From NCBI GenBank assembly GCA_002102555.1, contig MCFL01000023.1, forward strand, positions 186,001 to 250,000: a DNA stretch of 64,000 nucleotides, given 5' to 3'. Position 1 is the first letter of the stretch. Every line of letters begins with the position of its first letter. Both the position numbers and the translations under genes were made by a program. This DNA comes from Catenaria anguillulae PL171 (taxonomy: Eukaryota; Blastocladiomycota; Blastocladiomycetes; Blastocladiales; Catenariaceae). Below the pieces are notes generated by a model. The model saw nothing but the letters and a program-made list of their open reading frames with translations. It made no database searches and was not told the origin of the DNA. Below, piece by piece: positions 43,814-56,086 of this stretch.

Positions 43814-46800
43814 ATGCCAAACACGAAGCGCACGGCCCCCCACCCACAACCACCACTCCCGTCCGTCGGGGCCACCGCAACCTCAAACACCCGCCAGCGG
43901 CACCTGTCCAGTGCCCCACGCACCGACTCGGACGCAAACCTGGCCGCCGCATCCTCCTCTGCGTCCTCATCGTCCGCTATCCTCGCTGATGCAGATGACG
44001 ACGACAGCCAACAACAACAACAACAACAACAACCCGCTTCACGCCGCGTGCTTCCAGGCGGAAGCGGTGGTCCTGGCCTCTCCATTGCCATCACAGACCC
44101 ACGCATCATGGGCTTGCAAACCGACGAAAGTGACGCTGGCGACTCGTCTTCCACCGAAGACGACCGTGCGCCCATGCTCGGCACCCATGCAGATGCGACA
44201 ACACCCTTGTCCGCACTGTCTGCCCCGCCACTGTTTCCTGGTCGCCGTGCAGCTAGCGGTGGCGGCGGAATACGATCGCGACCCCCACTCCCCTCCTGGG
44301 GCGTGTCTCCACTCGGTTCTCCCGCGCGTGCCATGTCCTCGCCCACACCCTCACTTCACCGATCCTCCTATCGCGGGACACCAGCAACCACGCCTGGACT
44401 TGCACCCACGGGCGGCCATGACGGCGACGATGATTCGCCTACATCTTCACCCAACGACAAGTATCTAGACGCAGACGTACCCGATGCAGATTGGGCCGAC
44501 GAGGGCGGTGGCCGCCGCGTCAAATACGAAGACTTTACCACCATTGACTGGATCCACGATTTCGCAAAGGAGCGCGTGCGCCTCAAGCGCCTCCGCAAGC
44601 ACGCGTCAACCTTGGCCAACTTGTGGGATGCAAGTCAGGCTTGGATCCTCGTTGCCCTCGTGGGCATTTTCTCGGGCGTCATTGCAACATTCATTGCACT
44701 GGTAGAGGAGTGGCTGGGCGACCTCAAGCAGGGGTATTGCAGTGATCAGTGGTACTTGAATCGTAAGTTTTGTTGCTGGATGCAGAGTGAAGAAGATTGT
44801 CCAGCATGGGTCGGTTGGGGCGAGCGGGTCGTTCCGGGCCATGTGAAGCATGGCGAGGGGGAACCGGCGAATCGGTTCTTGGCAGCTTATGGCATTTACA
44901 TATGCGTTGCGGTACGTTCGAATCGCTGCTTTTTGGTCGTGCGTGCTGTGCGTTCATTCAATGTCAATTACTTGCTCTCTGCAGACACTCTTTTCGTTCA
45001 TGGCAGCGTTCATGTGCAAAAACCTTGCCCCATACGCCGCGGGATCTGGTATCCCCGAGGTGAAAACCATCCTGGGCGGTTTCATCATGCGCAAATTTCT
45101 TGGTGCTTGGACATTACTCGTCAAAGTGATCGGACTGGTCCGTTTCCATTGAGGCAAGATCTACTCAGGCCCCATGCCCCGCATCGCTAACCTGCCCAAG
45201 TAAACACTCATTTGTAGCCGCTCGCCACTGCTTCGGGCATGTCGCTTGGAAAGGAAGGTCCCTTTGTCCACGTTTCATGTGCCATTGGTAACATTTTGCC
45301 ACGCATGTTTACCAAGTTTGCGAAAAACGAAGCAAAAAAGCGCGAGATTCTGTCGGCCGCGGCCGCAGCTGGTATCTCGTCTGCATTCGGATCTCCCATT
45401 GGCGGTGTCTTGTTTTCGCTCGAGGAAGTGTCGTACTACTTTCCATTCAAGACCATGCTGCGGTCCTTTTTTGCCGCCATGTGCGCGGCGGTCACGCTGC
45501 AGGTCCTCAATCCGTACCGGACCGGTAAACTTGTCTTGTTCCAAGTACGCACCGTGTGGTGGCATTTGTTTTCCACTCTCGATTGGGCTGACCAGCATGT
45601 ACGCAACCGATCCTTCCACAGGTCACATACGACACTTCCTGGCACTCATTCGAGCTCATCTTTTTCATCCTCATTGGCGTCCTCGGCGGCCTCTTTGGCG
45701 CCTTCTTTATCCGCGCCAACATCCGCATCATTGCCATTCGCAAGTTTTCGTGGCTCAAGCGCCACCCAATTCAGGAAGCGTGTGCCATTGCATTTGTGAC
45801 TGCCATCGTCTCGTACCTCAACACGTACCTGCGCATGTCGACTGACAAGTTGATTGGCGCGCTGTTTCGCGAGTGTGACGGGACGGACGAGATGATGGCC
45901 GTGCTGTGTGATCGAAGCATGTATGGAACAACGGCGTGGGTGTTGGCAGTGGCAGCGGTGGTCAAGTTGGCCTTGACAATTGTCACGTTTGGTATTCGTG
46001 TGCCTTGGTATGTTAACATGGTTTTTTTTCCGTTCTGTTGATGCCGAATGATTCCTGACACAAAATTGACAACAACAGCGGATGCTTTGTGCCGACCATG
46101 GCCATTGGCGCCTGTGTTGGGCGCGTATTGGGTATGGCCGTTGACGCTCTTCAGCAAGCCTATCCCTCATTTTTCTTCTTTTCGTCTTGTGTCCCCGACG
46201 TCGAGTGTGTCACGATTGGGCCGTACGCATTGCTTGGCGCGGCCGCCTTTTTGGCAGGCATCACCCGCATGACCGTATCTGTATGTTTCCCATTCTCCTC
46301 CACTTGCCCACAGAATGCACCAATTCCACTAACCAACCAAGTCATTGTATGCAAAAGCTTGTCATTATCATCTTCGAAGTCTCTGGTGCCCTGACCTATG
46401 TTGTCCCCGTCATGATCTCGGTCATGGTCTCGAAATTCGTCGCGGACGCCTTTGGCAAGGAATCCATTTACGACGCGCTGATCCGGCTCAACGAGTACCC
46501 TTTCCTGTGCCCAAAGGAAGAGTACGTCGAATCCGTCAACTGCGGCCAAGTCATGACCAGTGTGAGCGACCTGATTGTACTGCCCGCAACCGAAGCCACC
46601 GTGGGCGATCTAGAACAAGTCCTCCGCGACTACTCATACAAGGGCTTTCCCGTGGTTGCCAGTACGAAAACCATGCACGTTGTGGGGTTCATCAACCGCA
46701 ACGAGCTGCGGTATGCCCTCGAGCAAGCAAAGCGCCGCCCGACTATCGACGAGCACACACCCTGTTATTTCGTGCTGGATCGCGACGCGCTGCTGTCGCT

Positions 46801-47137
46801 GGGCCTCGAGTCGGGCCATTTGCCCGCCATGCCGTCGTCGCCCGCGGCCACCATTCTGTCGTTTGGATCCACCGTGGCACATGCCGTGGCAACGGCCGCA
46901 CACTTTGTGGATTTGTCGTCGTGGATGGACCAGACACCCATGACGCTGGTGCCTCGGACGCCGATGGAAATGGTGATTGAGCTGTTTAAAAAAGTTGGGC
47001 TCAGGTACGTGCTCGTGACAAAGAATGGGGCGCTGATTGGGTTGATTACAAAGAAGGATGCGTTGCGGCATTTGGGAAGGGTCAGTGGCACGCACGAGTT
47101 TGATCGGGACATGTTGTTGAATCGGTTGATTGGGTGA
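43814..47137 (+). CDS. CLC chloride channel/transporter (CLC-3/GEF1 type)
   Basis: Six exons (43814-44911, 44985-45137, 45218-45544, 45622-46007, 46079-46280, 46358-47137; introns 71-80 bases) give 981 residues. A disordered Ser/Gln-rich N-terminus of ~240 residues precedes the membrane domain with selectivity motifs [16 protein letters not shown] and [11 protein letters not shown]. The gating Glu in GKEGP and the proton Glu region in [14 protein letters not shown] are both present, which favours a chloride/proton exchanger of endosome or Golgi over a pure channel. Two CBS domains follow ([39 protein letters not shown]). Yeast Gef1 is the closest functional analogue. Expression unknown. Confidence 0.93.
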
Positions 47138-47460
47138 GCAGCCTGAATGGGGGATCATGGGGGAGGCTATTGCATTTGTAACCCTGGTTATATGTGTGGT
47201 GCAGCAGTGTATTGCAAAGTTGTCGCTTGTTGTCGCGGATCTTTTCATACACTCATCTTCATGGAGAAGCCTTACACATTTTGTTGTTGTTCGTCTGTGG
47301 GAAACTGGCTGTTTGGAATTCTAAATACCTTGGCAAGCAACTGGGCTCTCCAGTTGTGATCGAACCAAACAACGTTATTGCAATTGCCACCTCATCTTGG
47401 TCGATGCGAGCCCCACTTTCACCTAATGATCTGACTCGATGCAATTGATTTCAATGAAGA
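47138..47460. other. Short intergenic region
   Basis: 323 bases holding the CLC 3' flank and the GPCR promoter; no gene seen. Confidence 0.5.
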
Positions 47461-50400
47461 ATGAAACCCCTTCTGTTTCCGAGCAGCCTTCCGCGCCTCA
47501 TCTCGACAAGGACCACAACCTTCGCCTTCGCTTTGGTGTTAGTGTGGTGTGCTGTACTTGTTCGCAGTAGTCATAGCCTCGGCACGCGTCGAGGCATACC
47601 AACATGTCTGACCAACATGACCCAAGTCGAGCTGTACGGTTGGCAAAAGGACTTGCACCTCGACGCTCAGGGAAGAATCGTGCGCCAACCTGCGGGATCC
47701 GTCATTTTGGAATACAATGCTTGGTCGTCAAGCAACATCACGACGTATATTGCTGCGACATTGTTGCGCGATGTGATTGGAGTCAATGTGAGCGTGGTCG
47801 AGCATCCATCGACTGCCGGTATTTATCAGCGGGTGGCTACAGGAGTGACTGATTTTGTCCCTGAAGTATGGCCTGAGAATAAAGAGGCCCTGTACGATTC
47901 GGTACATTGAAACGCTTCGCAGGCTTGGTCAATTGTCCATGAAAGCACTGACTCATCGGTCATGACGCACGACGACAGTACATTGTCCAAAGCGGAACCG
48001 TTCAAGACTTTGGTCTGATCGGATTCAACGGCATTTTCTCGCTATATGTGAACGGGCGAGCCGCTCAGGCTCAACCTGACCTTGTGTGGATCATATGGCA
48101 ATCGTATCGGCGTGGAAATCCCGTCTTAAACTATCTTCCGCCATTTGGTACAACGCCACCCGCTCGCACTGCGAATGGCGGATACCTCTGCGACTCGGAA
48201 ACATATCCTTGGTGTACAAATGGCATGTTTATTCCGCCGCAATGCCGACCCGATCCGTCGCAGTGTCGTGAACTATGGCATCTCCGTGCGTTTGCGCAAT
48301 TGCTTTTCTGTCTGTTCTTGGCTCCACTGAACCTTGTTCAATAACGATGTGTCATTACTCGGTGGTTGGACAGATCCATCATACTCGCTTGGATCAATCG
48401 AGCAATTCATCACCACCATGAACTTGTCGCTTGTCGTTGTCTACCTTGACGACACGCCTGACTCGCAAGCGCGCCTTCTCGCCTGTGGGCGCCAAAGCAC
48501 TTATGCCTGCATTTTTGGGTACTGGGAACCAGGACCCTTGCTTGCTCAAGAATCCTTTCTCCCAGTGATCCTTCCCACATCCACCCCAGAATGCTGGTCA
48601 AAATTCGATCCAAAGTTGACAGGCACAAACCAAACGGAAATGCGATGCGGATGGAGTCCTCACGTTTTGCACAAGATTGGATCCCCTCGGCTTGCAACAC
48701 AGCATCCACACATTTTCCAGTTGCTGCGATACATGTCCCTCAAAGAATCGGCCATCACGTCCATGTTGAACGATAACTCGAATGGCAACTCGACCGAGGC
48801 CACGGCTTGCAATTGGATCAAGGGAAATGAAAACTTGTGGTCTCGATGGATTCAAGCGCCGCCAGAAGGATTCATCCGGCAAGTCACGGCACTGGATCTC
48901 GACAACCCGCTCACGATTCTAATTTACTCCTTTTGCTGCATTTTATGCCTTGTCCTTGCAGCAACGGGCTACGTGGTTGTTCGCTGGCGCAAATCTGTGG
49001 GTGTCCGAGAGCACTCGCCGCCATTTTTGCTCATGAGCTTGGCAGGTCTCATGATGGTTGTCTGCTCGGTCGCAATGGAAATGCACCCGCCGCGCACTCC
49101 CGTTGTGTGCTCGCTTCGTGTTTGGTCCTTATCGCTCGGCTTCACCATCCTGCTTAGCGGCATCCTGGTCAAGACTTGGCGGATTTCTCGCATCTTTTCC
49201 AACCGGCAACTCTACTCGAAGCCGCTCAAAAACATTCACTTGTTTGCGGCGGTGTTGACGCTGACCGCAATTGACGCGGCGCTGCTCGCAGCTTGGACCA
49301 CGTCATCTTCGCCGGCTATTGGGTACCTGCCCTTGTCCTCATCGACTGTGTTGCACAATTGCACATATCCTACTGGGGATACCCTGATGGCCACCGTCAT
49401 CACCGCCACACTGATTGTCTACCAGGCGAGCCTCTTATGCATGGCCTGTGTTTTTGGGTATCGAATCCGCAACGCAGCCACGGTTGGGAATGAGAGCAGG
49501 TACATTGCCATGAGCGCGTACAACATTGCCTTGATTGGACTCTTTGTGATTCCCATATCGTTCATGCCGCTCAACCCTCTCATGCAAGTCGCCATCAAGT
49601 GCTTGGGTGTTTTGCTGGCGGTTGCAATCAACTTGAGCCTGTTGGTGCTTCGTTCCGTGGTTTTTGTGTTTGTGTCGCGGCGGCCGAGCTTGGCGATTGG
49701 ACAAACTGTTCCCCGCAAGAAGCGTGGAATCAGCGTTTCCATGGAGGAGAGCAAAGGAAGAGGCCAGGCTGTTGGATTTGGTGGGCTGCCGCCAATTCGC
49801 TCGTCGGCATTTGCCGAGAACGATTCAGTATGTTCCGGCCCGTTTGCATGCTTCAGAGAACAGTAATCAATCGCCAACCAGATGTTGCTTGTGAAGCACA
49901 GAAAGTCATGGTGGAGCAGCTTTGCATGTGCAAGGAGGGAGTGCTGTTCCCCACTTGGCATCAGGTCACCATTGCGTTGATTGCGACTCCTTTTGCACTG
50001 GTTTACGTAGCAACTCAAGAACAAGAGGATGTACGAAGCGTTTTTGTATCTACCACACAGGTCTGAGAAGGGCTGACAAGAACGCATGTCTCGCTATGCA
50101 CAGAAAGGACAAGGGCAATGCTACACCAAAGTCACGGCTCGCGCCGAGCCGGCCTCGTCATCCCACAGTCAACAAGAAGCATGCTTCAAACTCAATACTG
50201 GGCAGGCGGGGACGTTCTTGGTCCAGACAAGTTCGCGAGAGTCGGCAGCCAAGTGGGCTGAAGCCATTAACTCTGTTATGCACGGCCCAACCTCTTACGA
50301 AAACCTGTACTCAAAGTCCCAGGTTGCAAAGACAAGTCAGATATCGGCTGTGGGCAATCCAACCTCGAGAACTGGCCCGATTTCTGTGATTTTCACAGAC

Positions 50401-50472
50401 ATGGGTGGAGGCTCAATGTTGGATGGTCGTCTTGGTGTGGTCGGTCGACCACGAGGATGGTCTGAAGGGTGA
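47461..50472 (+). CDS. Class C GPCR with OpuAC-like binding domain and PH domain
   Basis: Exons 47461-47901, 47979-48285, 48374-49831, 49882-50030 and 50104-50472 give 907 residues; the 50-base intron at 49832-49881 is the shortest and least sure. The protein begins with a signal/anchor segment. An extracellular domain contains WSSSNITTYIAATLL and TDFVPEVWPENKEA, resembling periplasmic glycine-betaine (OpuAC) binding proteins rather than the usual Venus-flytrap. The 7TM_3 domain starts near residue 428 (LTILIYSFCCILCLVLAATG), with ICLRVWSLSLGF-like and ILVKTWRISRIF motifs of GABA-B receptors. The tail has a PH-like domain (ACFKLNTGQAGTFLVQTSS, SAAKWAEAINSVM). A sensory receptor role is inferred; ligand unknown. 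Confidence 0.87.
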
Positions 50473-50759
50473 TGAGACTCGACTGGACTTGAACTTTTGT
50501 ATACAAATCATGAATACCCATTTGTGCTCGATTCAATCACACATGCTCCGCGGCGGAATGCGGAGGTAGTAAGCCGAAGCGAGGGCTATTTGCCTCCACA
50601 AGCCATTTTCGACAACGTGCCAGTTGGACTGACACAAGATGCGAATCACATCATCGGACTGCATAAAAGTCGCAAACATTATCCCGATACAGGAAATTCA
50701 CACTCCAGACACCCTTTTCTCACGCATGGACACATTCTTCCTACCCTCGACATATGTAT

Positions 50760-51262
50760 CTAAATACGGGTCCACATCTCACCGGCCTGCTTGGCGGGGA
50801 TCGGGTACAGGTCGGCATTGACGCCCGAGGTCTTGACGAGCTTGTTGTCCCAGATGAGCGACACATCCCTGTCGCGGGTCATCTTGCCGAGTTGCCAGTA
50901 CTGCGAGACGGTGGAGCGGCCCTCGATGCGCTGGCGCAAGTGAAGCGTGCGCGAGTCGGGGTTGTAAAAGTAGGCGCCCTCGCCGACACAGTTGGCGGCA
51001 AGGCACTTGAGGTAGGTGGTGTACGAGTAGGTGCCATCTGGACGGAACTCGATCTCCATGCCGGGGGTGTTGGCGAGCTTGTACTTGGCAGGAACCGGGA
51101 AAGGGGTAGCTATGTAACATACAGTGGAGGTGAGTAAATAACAAGTCACTGAGAGATGACACGCGGCGAGGAGAACAAAAGTCAGGCGACATATGTACGA
51201 GCAGCAGCCGACACGGTAGCAATCAAAGCGGCGACAAAGGCGACAATGGAGAGAGGGTTCAT
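50760..51262 (-). CDS. Small secreted protein, copy B1
   Basis: Exons 51262-51199 and 51109-50760 (intron 89 bases), 137 residues, same architecture as copy A1/A2. It shares Pro in YNPDSRTLHL and Thr in APTPFPVPAKY with copy B2, whereas the A copies have Arg and Ala. The intron carries a 4-base insertion right after the donor, which is GTACAT instead of GTATGT or GTACGT. The signal peptide is identical to the other copies. Function unknown. Confidence 0.86.
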
Positions 51263-52326
51263 GGTGATGGGATGCTTGGGAATGCGAGTGTATTTATGGG
51301 TGGGCGAGGATAGCACAGGATTGCTTGGGATGAGTGAAGTTTTTGAGGAGGAGTTGGTCGAAGGGGACTTGGTCAGTTTTTGTACCCTTTCGTCAGGCGT
51401 GAGGGTGCGGAGTTGACGTTGCGGACAGACCGCTCTCTTCGCACTCCTGCGAGGAACCACAGTGGCCAAGAAGAAAAACTAAGGCCAGTGCATCGGAAGC
51501 AATTGACCACTGTTTGCAAGGCAATACAAGCGGTGTGAAAATGTCGTTGGCTGGTTGTGTGCAAATGCTCATCAACCGCATTAATTTCTGGATTTGATTC
51601 AAATTGATTTCCCACGTTCGACCTCCCACCGCCATTCCATATCATTTCGGAAACTGTATGTGAAGAGCATGTTGCACTCACTTTGAGGAGAGAGGTCTGA
51701 GTCTGAGTTGGCACGGTTTTGAGCACACACCTGGTCCCGATCCGATGCACCGGGGATCATTTAGAGCGGACGGTAGGCAACAGTATGCTCAATCTGGGGT
51801 TAATTTTCTGTCAATGTTGGCTGTCTCACATGTCAGCCGCGGCGTTGTTGATTGATCACCCGTCTCTCGCTCGCTACCAACACCATTACACCAATGTCTC
51901 GCGGTGGAGTTGATCCAATTGATTCCTTTCCCGCCCAGCAGCAAACGCAGCTACGGGAAAATGAATCAATCTACCGTTCATTCTTGATTCCGTTTGTTGC
52001 TTGAATGCAAATCATTTGGGTAGAACTAATAAACGTATGGATGTCTATGTGTACAAGCAATACCGCGAGGATCTCACCATGGCCAGTCGTCTGTGCAAAT
52101 TGGTAATGGGCCGCAGCATATCAGCAAAACTTTGCAACAAGTGACATCTTGCCCGAGCTTAGCAATACACCGGTCCATCTTGACCCTCACGCCTCACGAG
52201 AGGGTACAAAAACTGACCAAGTGCCCTTCGACCAACTCCTCCTCAAAGACTTCACTCATCCCAAGCAATCCTGTGCTATCCTCGCCCACCCATAAATACA
52301 CTCGCATTCCCAAGCCTCCCATCACC
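51263..52326. promoter_or_regulatory. Bidirectional promoter and spacer of locus B
   Basis: About 1.06 kb without a supported gene. Near each ATG the promoter arms are near-identical mirror copies with CATAAATA (52291-52298 for B2). The centre corresponds to the inverted centre of locus A, with scattered substitutions and small indels. Confidence 0.6.
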
Positions 52327-52825
52327 ATGAACCCTCTCTCCATTGTCGCCTTTGTCGCCGCTTTGATTGCTACCGTGTCGGCTGCTGCTCGTACGTCGCC
52401 TGCCTTTTGTTCTCCTCGCCGCGTGTCATCTCTCAGTGACTTGTTATTTACTCACCTCCACTGTATGTTACATAGCTACCCCTTTCCCGGTTCCTGCCAA
52501 GTACAAGCTCGCCAACACCCCCGGCATGGAGATCGAGTTCCGTCCAGATGGCACCTACTCGTACACCACCTACCTCAAGTGCCTTGCCGCCAACTGTGTC
52601 GGCGAGGGCGCCTACTTTTACAACCCCGACTCGCGCACGCTTCACTTGCGCCAGCGCATCGAGGGCCGCTCCACCGTCTCGCAGTACTGGCAACTCGGCA
52701 AGATGACCCGCGACAGGGATGTGTCGCTCATCTGGGACAACAAGCTCGTCAAGACCTCGGGCGTCAACGCCGACCTGTACCCGATCCCCGCCAAGCAGGC
52801 CGGTGAGATGTGGACCCGTATTTAG
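52327..52825 (+). CDS. Small secreted protein, copy B2
   Basis: Exons 52327-52390 and 52476-52825 with an 85-base intron; 137 residues. The mature protein is identical to copy B1 and differs from the A copies at a few residues. Positionally it corresponds to A1, since its upstream flank (gcagcatatcagcaaaac region) matches the A1 side of locus A, yet its coding sequence matches B1. This indicates homogenisation within the palindrome. Function unknown; secreted by signal peptide. Confidence 0.87.
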
Positions 52826-52956
52826 ATACATATGTCGAGATGTCAAGACAGAATGGAGTTCTTTAACAAAATGGAGTGATTATATACAGCGGTTGTGACT
52901 TTGAAATTGACAACGTTGGTGAGCTGGTCCATGACTGGGGATGACACATGAGCAAA

Positions 52957-53999
52957 TCACAAAGCGGAATCTTCACCTTCCAGAGACATTTCCGGCTGGG
53001 ATGATTCAGCCACGCCAGCAGAAGCTGCATCCTGTTGAGCGGCCAAGTCGCTACCACCTTCCTCTCCATGTACTTGCTCATCTTCTGTCGGACCCCACGT
53101 TGCGGGATCGCCGCCGACGGGTTGCTCTGCATCAAACTTGAACGCCGGTGCGTCAAATACTGCGATCGGAATCGAGACGGTAAGTACTCCGCATAAGTAT
53201 TGTGTGTGAGCAATGAGCAGGGTCTTTTTGGACGTACATTCTGGGCGGTTGGTGTTGACGTTGCAGGTCTGTTCGCCGTCAATCTCGCCGACTCGAGTGG
53301 CAATGTCCATCCAAGAGAGCGTCTCGCCATTGGCCTCGGCGTTGGCCATGACGTCGGAAATCCTTTGGGACAGCATGGCATTCTCGTCATTCCATTCCCC
53401 CTCATGACTCGACGAGAGGACCATCACGTTGCCAGCGACCTCATCACTGAAGAGCACATCGGTGTCCACCATGCCACCGGACGAGGACGAGTCAAAGATG
53501 AGGCCCTGCGCGAGTACATGGCATGTGTGTGAGTCGGAATCGCACACCAAGCATGACCATAGCAACGTTGATTGTACTCGCATACCAGATTGACGCCTTC
53601 GGGCACCTCCTGCAGCACTTGGCGGATATCTTCGTCGGTAATCGGGCCATCTGATGCCCAAATGAACTCGTTGGCACCATCCGCTTCAAGTTCGGCAGCC
53701 CCAGGATCGCGCTCGTCCCTGGGGGCGTGTGAACGACCGTTGCCCGTAAACGAAAACAGAACATTATCGCCTGGTTCGGCCCGATTGAGCAAATCACGCA
53801 GATTTTGAAGGATTTCGGCGCGGGTAACAGCAGTGCCGTCGGCATCGGTTCCCTCGTAGACGTAATCGGCACCGACTTGGTCGCGGAAAATGCTGGCCAT
53901 GGTTTCATTGGCGGCGGCGGCGCCTGGAACGGGATGCTGGCCATTGTAGTAGTCACCCGTCGGGTAGGTGAGGCCAACGCAGTATGCTGTCGTAGTCAT
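52957..53999 (-). CDS. Metacaspase-like protein lacking both catalytic residues
   Basis: Exons 53999-53586, 53505-53238 and 53159-52957 (introns 80 and 78) give 294 residues. The caspase-like fold is recognisable: AYCVGLTYPTGDY, ILQNLRDLLNRAEPGDNVLF, then the His motif and LIFDSSSSGGMVDT. In active metacaspases these read SGHG and DSCHSG. Here they read TGNG and DSSSSG, so His is Asn (53739-53741) and Cys is Ser (53485-53487). The frame is intact and codon use normal, so this looks like a maintained pseudo-enzyme rather than a decayed gene. The acidic tail (SQPEMSLEGEDSAL) follows a QPVGGDPATWGP segment. An upstream TATAAAT lies near 54110. No propeptide is present. Confidence 0.8.
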
Positions 54000-54588
54000 G
54001 GTGTGGATGAGGGCTAAGTTGTTGTGGAATCTGTGTTATTGGCGAGCAAGGTCCGTTGATGATGGTTGGCTCAAGTTGATGGCGAGAGATGGTCGGTGGA
54101 CTTGTCCCATTTATATCAGCACTCCGACATGCTCATTGCTGCATGCGAGCGAGTCAAGCTTTCGCTCGCACTCAGGTCGTCACGCAGTCTCTCTGCCAAA
54201 TAACGCATTGAACGACGGTTGAACGCGGTAATGGCGGTCGTGCCGGTGCGGCACGTCCAAGACCGGGTAACACCACCTGTCGCGAATATACCTAGTAATC
54301 CACCGCATGAGTTCTTCGACGGTAATTTTGCCCCGTCCGTTTATGAGGCAAGAAACAAGCGAGCACCGGGACGGGTGCTGCAAGGTGGACCATCAAGGTT
54401 CACCGCTTCCCGCTCGCGAGCTGCGATTTTGGTCTGTGTTGCTCGCGTGTCGGTCCAGTCTCACATTTGGCTTGAGGACTCAAGGGGAGCATTCACCAAC
54501 GACCTCTCAAACAGCCTATGTAGGAATGCTATTTAAGGGAGCTATAATGGACTAAATCAACCTATGCAATGAGTCACGGCCCATAGAA
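54000..54588. other. Intergenic stretch
   Basis: Contains a TATA-like ATATAAAT on the minus strand (54109-54116), about 110 bases upstream of the metacaspase-like ATG. No other gene seen. Confidence 0.5.
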
Positions 54589-56086
54589 TCACGACAACAG
54601 ATTCAAGATGAATGCCAAACTCGCAGTCAATGTCAAAAAGCAAACGGCATACTGCGCCAGCGTCATGGCTGCTGCCTCCTTTGCTTCGCCTTGCGGGTGA
54701 TAATACTTTGCCATGATGAGCACGAGCTGCGCGGTCGGCACTGTTGGGCACAAAAACCGATGTGAGCATCATGGAGAGATTTCGGTGGTCGAGCGTGCAA
54801 AACGTACCCGCAGCCTCAATCATGAGCACGAACCGGAGCATCTTTTCTTCTTTCGGAATCCACCCCAGCGCACCAACCAGGATCACCTCCACGACAACTA
54901 TGCCAATGACGGGCATCAGAATTAACCGAAAGACTAGCACGAGGATCAACGCCCATGGAATCCCGGGGTACTCGCGCCATACGCGCCGGTCCGTCTCGAG
55001 TGTCGTCAACGACGCGCCGAAAATGGTGAGCGAGAGCGGGACAGCTGCTTGACCAAGGAAGTCAAATGCCGAGTAGATGAACGAAAGTGGTGCGGATGAG
55101 GTTGGAACCATGAGCGGAAGCGCGCCGGGAATGAGGGCCACGAGGAGGCCAGAGAACAGGCCAATGTTGGGCAAGTTGAGCAAGGACGAAAGAAGCGGGT
55201 GTGTCGAGACTGTGAGCCATATGCGACGGATGGTGTGCATGGTGCTGGGCGAGGCCTCATGTTGAGCTTCTGCATTTGAGTTTAAGGGCGCATTCGGCGC
55301 ATGCGCTCTAGGAGGAGGAGTGGCGGGTGGCCGTTCCTTGACCTCGGGCGACAGTCTGCTGGACGGGGACGCATTTGACGCCGACGCCGACGAGGAGACA
55401 AATGTGGACGATGATGGCGGAACAATCTCTTGGTCTTGGATATCGGCAACGTCGCCCTCAGGCAACAGGGAAGATGCGGAGGACGATGACGCGGGCCCAT
55501 CATCCAGCTCCAAACTCGGATTGCGCGACTCTTGCGGCGTCATTGCAACCTCCTCGGCCTCGACCAAGTGTGCCACATCAGCCGCGAAATGTGCCGTTGC
55601 GCTTGAAAAGAAGACGATATTGAAGCTTGCCAAAAAGATGGCCACAAATGCAACGCCAAGAGCCTGATCGCCCTTGTTGAATGGCGGCTCATTACCCACA
55701 CTGGCCAAGATGGACAGCACGAGATCCCCCGAGTTGCCGTACGCGGCCATTGGGATAATGGTGCGGCGGAAATGCCGCGGCAGCTTGTTGATGAGCATTC
55801 GGTAGATGACAAAGCCCGCCAAATGGCCAATGGCCAGGTAAAGCACCGACACACCGATCAGTTGACCGAGGTAGGGTGCGTTGGTGGGCGTGATGGCCAA
55901 AGCAGTCTTGGAAAAGAGGAGTGAGGGAATCAGGACTTGGACGTAGAGCTTGGACATGAGCTTCATGGATGGCTCATCAAACATGCCTGATTTGAAGCTG
56001 ATGGCGCCGGCGCCGCAAACGAGGGCGACTTTGAGGACGGCGCGGGCGGCAGCAAAGATGTACGTGCCGATAGACGAGGACGACAT
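54589..56086 (-). CDS. Auxin-efflux-carrier-family membrane transporter
   Basis: Exons 56086-54808 and 54740-54589 (intron 67 bases), 476 residues. The protein has about ten membrane helices in two bundles separated by a hydrophilic, Ser/Asp-rich loop of ~130 residues, the layout of PIN-like/Mem_trans transporters. Conserved features are KLYVQVLIPSLLFSKTA near the N-terminus, AAYGNSGDLVLSIL, and the rejoined C-terminus VPTAQLVLIMAKYYHPQGEA. In fungi such proteins sit mainly in the ER or vacuole; substrate unknown. The start at 56086 (MSSSSIGTYIF) is preferred over any upstream in-frame codon. The N-terminal half and C-terminal half may be related inverted repeats as in the family. Confidence 0.88.

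Larger units (their letters stand above)
50745..52845. repeat. Palindromic locus B: inverted copy of locus A
   Basis: Arms ~50745-51407 and 52183-~52845 are inverted copies of one another, with a unique spacer of about 775 bases. Spacer blocks match locus A (8188-10402) in reverse order and complement, so the entire ~2.1 kb locus was duplicated in inverted orientation, about 40 kb away. Confidence 0.9.
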
